The notes below the pieces were generated by a model. That model was not told the origin of the DNA and searched no databases. It saw nothing but the letters and a program-made list of their open reading frames with translations. The position numbers were made by a program, and so were the translations under genes. 64,000 nt of DNA from Planotetraspora thailandica (lineage in GTDB: Bacteria; Actinomycetota; Actinomycetes; Streptosporangiales; Streptosporangiaceae), in the NCBI RefSeq assembly GCF_016863335.1, contig NZ_BOOR01000037.1, forward strand, positions 1-64,000. Direction: 5' to 3'. Each line of letters starts with the position of its first letter. Position 1 is the stretch's first letter. This document shows, in pieces, positions 24,422 to 31,395 of the stretch.

Positions 24422-25839
24422 CCGTCAACAGGACCGCAGCCGCCGTACTCGCCCTCCTCCTGGCGGCGGCCTGCACGGCGCCGACTCCACCGCGCACGCA
24501 GGCGAGCACTGCGGGCGCAACGGCCTGCGCGCACCCCCAGGGACCGCTCGGGACCGAGACGGCCACCACGATCGACGTCATCGAGCAGGCGTACTTCTGC
24601 ATCCTCGGCAACTACTACGGCGGCCCGACGCTGGACGCCCGCTCGCTGCTGACCGCCGGATTCCTCGCCCTGTCCCAGGAGCTCAACCGCGACGGCCGGG
24701 ACGTGCCCGAAGCGACCATGCCGGCGCTGACCGGCGACCGGAAAGCCGACTGGGCCGCCTTCGAGACCGCCTACCGGAAGATCACCGATCAGGTCCCCGA
24801 CCTGCGCGACAAGCTGGCCGTCGTCACCCTCGAGGCCATCGTGGCCGGCCTCGGCGACAACCACGCCCGATGGACGCATGATGACGCACGGCCGCTCGAC
24901 TACTACGACGGCGACGGCTACGGCCTGGGTCTCCAGGCGAACGTCAACGGCTCGCAAACGGACGGCAGCAGCCCCCGCGTCGCCCTCGCTCCGCTGTTCG
25001 TCACCACCGTGCTCGGCGGCGCCGCGCGGGCCGCCGGACTGCGCCCGGGGGACGTCATCGAAGCGGTCAACGGCTCGGCGCTCTTCGTCGACGGCAAGGT
25101 CACCCCCGCGATCGCCGCGCTCTATCCGACGTATCCCGAGGCACGCCCGGTCGAGTTGCGGCTCCTGCGGCAGACCACCGGCCGCCGCTGGACGGTCACG
25201 CTCAAGCCCGGCCTCTACCAGCGGGACCTGGCCGCTCTGCAAGTGGTGCGGTCGAAGCTGCTGGACGACGACGTCGCCTATGTACGGATGACCGGATTCG
25301 CGCCCGACTCCGCGAACCGGGTGTTCAAGGCGATCTCCAGGCTGCGCGCCGGCCGCCCGCTGGCCGGCGTCGTGCTGGATCTGCGCGGCAACGGCGGCGG
25401 CAGCCCTGTGGAGGCGGCCCGTCTGGTGAGCGCGTTCGTCCAAGGCAAGGTCACCGCCTACCAGTGCACCGTGGACAACAGATGTGCGACCGCGCGGACC
25501 GACGACACCGTCGAACTGCTCAACCTGCCGCTGGTCGTGCTCATCGACCACGGCTGCGCCTCGGCGTGCGAGCACTTCAGCTCGGCGGTCAAGGACCTGC
25601 GCCTCGGCCAGTTGGTCGGCACCAGAACCGCCGGCGTGATCTCCGGCCCGGCGCAGTCCTACCTGCTCGCCAACAACACCGTCCTGAGCTTCCCCCAGCG
25701 GCACCACCTGGGGCCCGACCGCGAGGTGATCGACCGGATCGGCGTGCCGCCCGACCACTACGTGCCCTTGACCCCGCAGGACGCGGCCGCCGGGCGCGAC
25801 CCCGCGCTGGCCGAGTCCCTGACCCTGCTGCACAAGTGA
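24418..25839 (+). CDS. S41-family peptidase lipoprotein (tail-specific protease-like)
   Basis: A 473-residue lipoprotein with lipobox LAAAC (Cys19), an N-terminal helical part, a PDZ-like domain (about 185-260: AAGLRPGDVIEAVNGSALF) and an S41 protease core. The core contains VVLDLRGNGGGSPVEAARLV and the nucleophile region DHGCASACEHFSSA (probable Ser in ASACE). The lysine of the Ser-Lys dyad in CtpA-type enzymes is not evident; the equivalent loop reads LVGTRTAG. It overlaps the permease gene, so it may process the exported substrate or act on the envelope. Confidence 0.87.
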   Translation: MTVNRTAAAVLALLLAAACTAPTPPRTQASTAGATACAHPQGPLGTETATTIDVIEQAYFCILGNYYGGPTLDARSLLTAGFLALSQELNRDGRDVPEATMPALTGDRKADWAAFETAYRKITDQVPDLRDKLAVVTLEAIVAGLGDNHARWTHDDARPLDYYDGDGYGLGLQANVNGSQTDGSSPRVALAPLFVTTVLGGAARAAGLRPGDVIEAVNGSALFVDGKVTPAIAALYPTYPEARPVELRLLRQTTGRRWTVTLKPGLYQRDLAALQVVRSKLLDDDVAYVRMTGFAPDSANRVFKAISRLRAGRPLAGVVLDLRGNGGGSPVEAARLVSAFVQGKVTAYQCTVDNRCATARTDDTVELLNLPLVVLIDHGCASACEHFSSAVKDLRLGQLVGTRTAGVISGPAQSYLLANNTVLSFPQRHHLGPDREVIDRIGVPPDHYVPLTPQDAAAGRDPALAESLTLLHK

Positions 25840-25840
25840 G

Positions 25841-27010
25841 ATGGACCTCCCCATGAGACAGATCCTGGCCGCCGCCCTGGGACTGGCCGTCGTCCTGGCC
25901 GTGTCCGCCTGCTCCACCCCCGCACCGCCCCGGTCCGACGCCCCGTCGGTCACACCGACCGGCCCCGCCACCCTGCCCGCGCCTACCGGTGACCGTCCGG
26001 TCGGCACCACCGTTCTGCATCTGACGGACACCTCCCGCCCCGACCCCTGGGACCTCGACGTCCAAGCCAGGGAGCTCAAGGTCACCCTGTGGTACCCGAC
26101 CGAGCAGCGCGACGGGCGGCGTGCTCCGTACATGACACCCAAGGAGTCGGAGCTCCTGATGAAGGGCTCGGGGATCGCGAGCGCGCCGTACGACACGCTG
26201 AGCAAGACCCGCACGAACGCCATCCAAGACGCCGCACCCGCGGGACGAAAGTTTCCCCTGGTGGTGCTCTCCCCCGGCTTCACCAAACCGATGAGCACAC
26301 TCACCTCCCTGGCCGAGGACCTGGCCAGCCGCGGCTACGTCGTGGCCGGCATCGACCACACCTACGAAAGCTACGCCACCACCCTCTCCAATGGACGGGT
26401 CGCCGAATGCCTCGCCTGCGACAGCGACACCGACCCCGGCTTCGGCACGACGGCGGTCCAGGGCCGGGCCGCCGACGTCTCCTTCGTGCTCGACCGGTTG
26501 CCCTCGGCGTGGGACGGCTCCCGCCTGATCGACCGGTCCCGCATTGCGATGGTGGGCCAGTCGATCGGCGGGGCCGCCGCCCTGGCCGCCATGGTGCAGG
26601 ACCCCCGGGTACGCGCCGGAATCGACCTGGACGGCACCACCTACGCCCGCATCCCCAGGACCGGGTTCGCCAAACCGTTCCTGTTCCTGGGCACGGAGCA
26701 GCACCTTCCCGGCGGCCGCGACACCTCCTGGGACCGCGACTGGAAGTTGCTGACCGGGTGGAAGCGCTGGCTCGTCCTCTCGGGCGCCGAACACGAATCC
26801 TTCACCGACAGCCCGCTGATGTCGGGTGCCCTCGGCATCAAGCCCCTGCCCGGCGTCCTGCCCGCGGCTCGCACCGCCGAAATCACCCGCACCTACGTGG
26901 CGGCCTTCCTCGACCAGCACCTGAAGTCACAGCTACAGCCCCTCCTGGAGGGACCGTCACCCCGCTACCCCGAGGTCAAGTTCTGCCCAGCGACCTGCGG
27001 TCGTTCCTGA
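25841..27010 (+). CDS. Lipoprotein alpha/beta hydrolase, PAF-acetylhydrolase-like
   Basis: A 389-residue lipoprotein (lipobox VSAC, Cys24). It has an alpha/beta hydrolase core: an oxyanion strand (FPLVVLSPGF), nucleophile elbow GQSIGGAAAL, acid in IDLDGTTY and His in SGAEHESFTD. This catalytic pattern is that of the platelet-activating-factor acetylhydrolase/dienelactone-like group. It starts one base after the peptidase stop and closes the ABC-peptidase-hydrolase operon. An ATG four codons downstream (25853) is a possible alternative start. A truncated relative lies at 60438-61235. Confidence 0.88.
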   Translation: MDLPMRQILAAALGLAVVLAVSACSTPAPPRSDAPSVTPTGPATLPAPTGDRPVGTTVLHLTDTSRPDPWDLDVQARELKVTLWYPTEQRDGRRAPYMTPKESELLMKGSGIASAPYDTLSKTRTNAIQDAAPAGRKFPLVVLSPGFTKPMSTLTSLAEDLASRGYVVAGIDHTYESYATTLSNGRVAECLACDSDTDPGFGTTAVQGRAADVSFVLDRLPSAWDGSRLIDRSRIAMVGQSIGGAAALAAMVQDPRVRAGIDLDGTTYARIPRTGFAKPFLFLGTEQHLPGGRDTSWDRDWKLLTGWKRWLVLSGAEHESFTDSPLMSGALGIKPLPGVLPAARTAEITRTYVAAFLDQHLKSQLQPLLEGPSPRYPEVKFCPATCGRS

Positions 27011-27116
27011 GACTCCGCGCATCCTAAAGCCGTCGGGGATGTTGATCTGCGCTCCGGCCGCCTTGAGCGTGTACACGTCGCCGACGCTCCACATGGTCGG
27101 GCCTGCGGGACCGTAA
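27011..27116 (-). other. Short coding-like remnant after the acetyltransferase gene
   Basis: On the minus strand this stretch can be read as DDYGPAGPTMWSVGDVYTLK then AAGAQINIPDGFRMRG, which looks protein-like but has no start of its own and no recognised family. It may be the end of a lost gene. Confidence 0.2.
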
Positions 27117-27749
27117 TCATCGCAGGCCAAAGTATGGCAGGCATGGCTGCAGGCCGTGAATCTCCACCGGGACGGGATTGGTGAAACCATCTCGATCGAG
27201 GCGCAGGCGCTGCTGAACGGCCCGCTGGCCGCGCACCTGGTGCACCGACAGGCCGTCGCGCTGGTAGCCGAGCTTGCCGGAGACGGCCAGCGAAGCCAGG
27301 TTATCCAGAAAGGCGCTGGAAACCGCCGTCTGCGCACCAAGCCCAGCGAAGGCCAAATCCAGTACAGCGGCACGCATTTCGGTGCCAAGCCCGTGGCCCT
27401 GATGAGCGCGGCCCAGCCACGAGCCGGTATGCACTTCACGGGTGACCAGAAAGTCGGAAGCGGATACGTCCTGAGTACCGACCACGCGTCCCTTATGAAC
27501 GACGACGAAGTTGCAGCACCACTGCTCCGGTTGCCACCGCGAGATGACGCCGAGATGAAACCGGACGATGTTGCCTGGTAGCTCGTCTACGGGGGCGTCG
27601 GTCCAGGGGATGCCGAACGGCATCAGGTCCGGGTCGTGGACGCCCTCCAGGGCTCGGTCAGCCAGTTCGTCGAGATCATCTAGGGTTGGCAGTCGCAGTT
27701 CAAGCCGAGGCGTGGTCAATCGCAGGTTGAGCAGGGGCCAATGGCGCAT
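27117..27749 (-). CDS. GNAT N-acetyltransferase, RimJ/RimL-like
   Basis: A 210-residue GNAT protein with an N-terminal strand LTTPRLELRLPTLDDLDEL, central NFVVVHKGRVVGTQDV, acetyl-CoA loop RAHQGHGLGTEMRAAVL, and a C-terminal helix NLASLAVSGKLGYQRDG. It matches the type that acetylates N-terminal residues or small amines. It stands alone, with decayed DNA on both sides. Confidence 0.85.
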   Translation of the reverse strand: MRHWPLLNLRLTTPRLELRLPTLDDLDELADRALEGVHDPDLMPFGIPWTDAPVDELPGNIVRFHLGVISRWQPEQWCCNFVVVHKGRVVGTQDVSASDFLVTREVHTGSWLGRAHQGHGLGTEMRAAVLDLAFAGLGAQTAVSSAFLDNLASLAVSGKLGYQRDGLSVHQVRGQRAVQQRLRLDRDGFTNPVPVEIHGLQPCLPYFGLR

Positions 27750-28432
27750 GTCTGCCCATTCTTCCGATCTTCTCCGATGCGGTCATTCGAATTACTGGCG
27801 TCTGGGCGATCTGGCCGTGGCCGGCCATGGCGGTGAGCCGTCTGGATGCCGGAGACGAGCCGCCAACCCCGGGACTCAGAACACGCATGACCGGCGCCCG
27901 GGGGTCGAACCCTGAACCTATGGATCCAAGGAAGACGCCTCGACCAAGGCGCAGGGCGCTGACCTGGAGATGTGGTGTCCGTTCGTTAAGGCTCGCCGCG
28001 ACACACTCGTCGTCCTCCACGGCACGGCGCGGAGCGACGAAGGTCAGCGCCCGGTTAACGAGGCGAGCGGAACGCCCGGTACATTTAACCCTGCATGAAT
28101 CTACGTCCTTCGCTTCAACGTGAAGAGCGTGGAGGCAGGGGCCGGGGGTGGCAATCCGGCCCCTACGCCTATGTGGGGTCCTCCGCTTCGCATTCAGCGA
28201 GGACCTTGTCTCCCGTGCCGCGGTCGCCCCACGGCCACCCCACTCCGACGGATCGCACGCCTGGCCGTGCTGGTCATGCTGGAGCGCCTGCAACCGGGAA
28301 GATGCGCTGCGCGCCGCCCAGACGAGAGGGCTTCCTGGTGATCCGGTTGGCCCCGGAGGCGGTCTTTCCCACAGCGCTCCCCCAGCGGCACGCCAACGAG
28401 CGGGGCTTAGGCACGCCTCTGTGGGTTCAGTC
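27750..28432. other. Gene-poor stretch containing a tRNA-like fossil
   Basis: About 680 bases without a supported gene; the open frames present are arginine/proline-rich and lack ribosome-binding sites. The only recognisable item is the tRNA-Lys-like remnant at 27888-27931. Confidence 0.4.
27888..27931 (-). other. tRNA-Lys-like 3' half remnant
   Basis: On the minus strand, ATCCATAGGTTCAGGG-TTCGACC-CCCGGGCGCC resembles the 3' anticodon strand, variable loop, T-arm (one mismatch) and acceptor strand of an actinobacterial tRNA-Lys. There is no anticodon loop of the right kind and no 5' half, so it is not functional. It may mark an old integration site. Confidence 0.35.
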
Positions 28433-28696
28433 TCATCCGGCAGATTCGTCACGGGCGGCCAGCGCGCCACGGTACTGACTCGCGAGATCCTGAACGCCAC
28501 GAGCACCCAGCGGGTAGCCGATGCCGACCTCGCGCAGGGCCTGGTTGACGGCGTCGAGTTCGGCGCGGCACTGGTGGAGTTCGGCCTCGTGCGCCGCCGG
28601 GGTCTGCATGCGGGCAACCAGGAGCACGAAGGCATCGCGGGCCTCAGGACTGATGCCGAGTTGCTCGGCAGCCTGCGCGGCGGTCAGGTCACTCAT
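28433..28696 (-). CDS. Small hypothetical helical protein
   Basis: An 87-residue protein starting MSDLTAAQAAEQLGISPEAR, with alternating charged and hydrophobic residues that predict two or three helices. No known domain was recognised. A start eight codons upstream is possible. Codon use fits the genome. It stands alone and diverges from the flavoprotein gene at 29109. Confidence 0.55.
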   Translation of the reverse strand: MSDLTAAQAAEQLGISPEARDAFVLLVARMQTPAAHEAELHQCRAELDAVNQALREVGIGYPLGARGVQDLASQYRGALAARDESAG

Positions 28697-29108
28697 GAAG
28701 TCATCCTGCCGATCCAACTCTCACGTGTCCTGAACGACCCGCCCGCCACAGGCGAACTCCCCGTACGGGTTCTGCTCCCGATCGACGGAGCCAAGCCGGC
28801 CAGCTCGCGTTCTTGGGTGGGCGGCCGCGTCGATTCTCCTCGGGCCGGTACGGTGCCAGGCCGGCGAGTACGCCGGCGGGGTCTCCGGTTTCGGGGTCCG
28901 ACGCCTAAGGAGCCTCACTGAATCCGCGCCAGTGCGGATAGCACGTGATCCGACGGCCGACGACTGGGCCACTCACCACGCGGCGCTGCCGTGCGTCACC
29001 GTGCTCTGCGGCAAGCGACCGTGCGCCCCGGTGTGCATGTCACAAATCATGCCGCTACCCGGTCGTCTGTCTCGGAATTGCTTTCGTCGATGCGGCCTAA
29101 GGAGCACC
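28697..29108. other. Upstream region of the flavoprotein gene
   Basis: About 410 bases with no convincing gene on either strand. CTAAGGAGC occurs twice (about 28905 and 29096); the second copy serves as the ribosome-binding site of the flavoprotein gene. Confidence 0.35.
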
Positions 29109-30839
29109 ATGCACGCGTCAGAGCAACGGATCGCCACGTCGGTCCTGGTCATCGGCACGGGAGGATCCGGGTTGCGAGCCGCCATCGAACTCGCCGCACG
29201 CGGGGTCGACGTCCTCGCGGTGGGCAAGCGGCCCAAGTTGGACGCGCACACCTCACTCGCGGCGGGCGGCATCAACGCGGCACTCGCCACGATGGACCCC
29301 GAAGACAGCTGGCAACAGCACGCGGCGGACACCCTCAAAGAGAGCTACCTCCTCGCCGATCCCCAGACGGTGCAGATCGTGACCGAGGGGGCAGCGCGGG
29401 GCATCGAAGACCTCGAACGCTATGGCATGCCGTTCGCGCGCGAGAAGGATGGGCGAATCTCGCAGCGCTTCTTCGGCGCCCATACTTACCGGCGCACCGC
29501 CTTCGCCGGCGACTACACCGGACTTGAGATCCAGCGCACCCTGGTCAACCGGGCGGCGCAACTGGATGTCCCCATCCTCGACACCGTGTACATCACCCGC
29601 ATTCTCGTCCGCGACAACGCGGTCTTCGGCGCATATGGTTTCGACCTGACCGATGGCAGCCGCTATGTCATCCATGCCGATGCGGTGATCCTGGCCTCCG
29701 GCGGCCACACGCGGATCTGGCGGCGCACCTCCTCCCGGCGGGACGAGAACACAGGTGACTCGTTCCGTCTGGCCGTGCTCGCCGGCTGCCGCATCCGCGA
29801 CGCCGAGCTGGTGCAGTTCCACCCGTCCGGTCTCATCGCACCCGAGGACGCGGCAGGCACCCTCGTCTCCGAAGCGGCACGGGGTGAGGGCGGAATCCTG
29901 CGCAACGGGCTCGGCGAACGATTCATGTCGCGGTACGACTCCGAGCGGATGGAGTTGTCCACGCGCGACCGCGTCGCGCTCGCCGCCTACACGGAGATCA
30001 AGGAGGGCCGCGGAACTCCGGCCGGCGGCGTGTGGCTGGACGTGTCGCATCTGCCCAGGCAGACGATCATGACGCGGTTGCCCCGCGTGTACCAGACCCT
30101 GCTGGAACTGCAGATGCTCGACATCACCAAGGACCCGGTCGAGGTCGCACCGACGGCGCACTACTCGATGGGCGGGGTCTGGGTCCGGCCGGAGGACCAC
30201 AGCACGGACGTCGACGGCCTGTACGCGATCGGGGAGGCGTCGAGCGGCCTGCACGGCGCCAACCGCCTGGGCGGCAACTCACTCATCGAACTGCTCGTCT
30301 TCGGCCGCATCGTCGGACAGGCGGCGGCCGAGTATTCCGCGGGCCTCGTCGCCCAGCGCCGCTCAGCCGAGGCACTCGAGGCGGCACGGGCGGAGGTGGA
30401 CCAACTGCTCGCGTCCGACGGCCCCGAGAACGTACGTTCACTGCAGCGGGCCATCCGCGACCTCATGACGGAGCACGCCGGGGTGGTACGCGACGAGAAC
30501 GGCCTGCTGAAAGGCCTCGCCGAGCTCACGGCGGTAGAGGCACGCATCTCCCAACTCGGCGTGCACCCGGACATCGCCGGTTTCCAGGACCTGGCCCACG
30601 CTTTCGACCTCAAGTCCGCGGCGCTCGCCGCACGCGCGACGATCGACACGGCATTGGAGCGTCGCGAGACCCGCGGCTGCCACAACCGGTCCGACTATCC
30701 CGAACTCGACCCCTCCCTGCAGGTCAATCTGGTGTGGTCCGCTCCCGGATCGGTGGAGCGGCAGGCCATCCCTCCGATTCCCGCCGAGATCGCGGCACTC
30801 ATGCGCGAGGTCTCAACTGCCGGAAAACTCGTCGAGTAG
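29109..30839 (+). CDS. SdhA/FrdA-like FAD-dependent dehydrogenase subunit
   Basis: A 576-residue flavoprotein. An N-terminal Rossmann motif (VLVIGTGGSGLRAAIELAAR) leads into the covalent-FAD type fold (HTSLAAGGINAAL). The active-site and capping segments are FHPSGL, SEAARGEGGILRN, STRDRVALAA, TAHYSMGG and GANRLGGNSL, and the C-terminal domain ends in GCHNRSDYPELDP. This matches succinate dehydrogenase/fumarate reductase flavoprotein subunits, with L-aspartate oxidase as the alternative. ATG 29109 has AAGGAG four bases upstream. No iron-sulfur or membrane subunit gene lies nearby, so its electron partner is encoded elsewhere or it acts alone. Confidence 0.88.
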   Translation: MHASEQRIATSVLVIGTGGSGLRAAIELAARGVDVLAVGKRPKLDAHTSLAAGGINAALATMDPEDSWQQHAADTLKESYLLADPQTVQIVTEGAARGIEDLERYGMPFAREKDGRISQRFFGAHTYRRTAFAGDYTGLEIQRTLVNRAAQLDVPILDTVYITRILVRDNAVFGAYGFDLTDGSRYVIHADAVILASGGHTRIWRRTSSRRDENTGDSFRLAVLAGCRIRDAELVQFHPSGLIAPEDAAGTLVSEAARGEGGILRNGLGERFMSRYDSERMELSTRDRVALAAYTEIKEGRGTPAGGVWLDVSHLPRQTIMTRLPRVYQTLLELQMLDITKDPVEVAPTAHYSMGGVWVRPEDHSTDVDGLYAIGEASSGLHGANRLGGNSLIELLVFGRIVGQAAAEYSAGLVAQRRSAEALEAARAEVDQLLASDGPENVRSLQRAIRDLMTEHAGVVRDENGLLKGLAELTAVEARISQLGVHPDIAGFQDLAHAFDLKSAALAARATIDTALERRETRGCHNRSDYPELDPSLQVNLVWSAPGSVERQAIPPIPAEIAALMREVSTAGKLVE

Positions 30840-30915
30840 CAACCCTCGAACGCGTGAGCGCCGACCTCTTTCCGACGTGATGCGCACCTGCTTGGCCGGC
30901 GCGCCCGGAACCGAC

Positions 30916-30935
30916 TGGCCCGGGGCGCCGGGCCA
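30916..30935 (+). terminator. Hairpin after the flavoprotein gene
   Basis: TGGCCCGG and CCGGGCCA form a perfect 8-bp stem with loop GGCG, 77 bases after the stop. It could terminate transcription from either side. The rest of 30840-31114 holds no supported gene. Confidence 0.45.
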
Positions 30936-31114
30936 ACCGGGCACCGTACTCATACGTGGGGATCGTCGGCGCGAGCACGGTGACGCAGAAGTAGCAGTCG
31001 CGCTACCGTCTCCGCGTTCTCGTCGTAGAAGACGCGCTGCGATCGGCAGGCGAGGTGGACGTCGACGACGCGCGACCAGTGGTCGACAGTACCGGCTTCT
31101 GTGACGAGGCCCGC

Positions 31115-31369
31115 TCATCCCCACCAATGCAGGTAATACTCAACATGCGAGATCGGTGCCGCGTGAGCGTCGTCGGGGTTCATCCCCGCGTCACGCAGGG
31201 CGCGCCGTCGGCGCAGCAGGTCCCAGCACTCGTCGAGCATCTGTTCCAGGTCGGTGAGCCGCTCATGTTGGGGCTGGGCGACGAGTACGGCCGAGCTGCG
31301 CCGGGTGCGCAGGTGATGCTCCTCGTCGACGAGCGCATGCATGCGCTGAAGAATCTGCTGTTCATCCAT
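31115..31369 (-). CDS. DUF2630 family protein
   Basis: An 84-residue protein with the DUF2630 layout: MDEQQILQRMHALVDEEHHL, then a helix ending LTDLEQMLDECWDLLRRRRA and a short tail. It is probably a small coiled-coil protein of unknown role, widespread in actinobacteria. It starts 26 bases after the P-type ATPase stop and so is probably the last gene of the arc operon. Confidence 0.85.
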   Translation of the reverse strand: MDEQQILQRMHALVDEEHHLRTRRSSAVLVAQPQHERLTDLEQMLDECWDLLRRRRALRDAGMNPDDAHAAPISHVEYYLHWWG

Positions 31370-31395
31370 TGGGGCATCCTGTTCTGTTCAAGGAA

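Noticed and set aside
28721-28972. 83-codon minus-strand frame upstream of the flavoprotein gene
   Set aside because: Arginine/proline-rich, no ribosome-binding site, no family resemblance.
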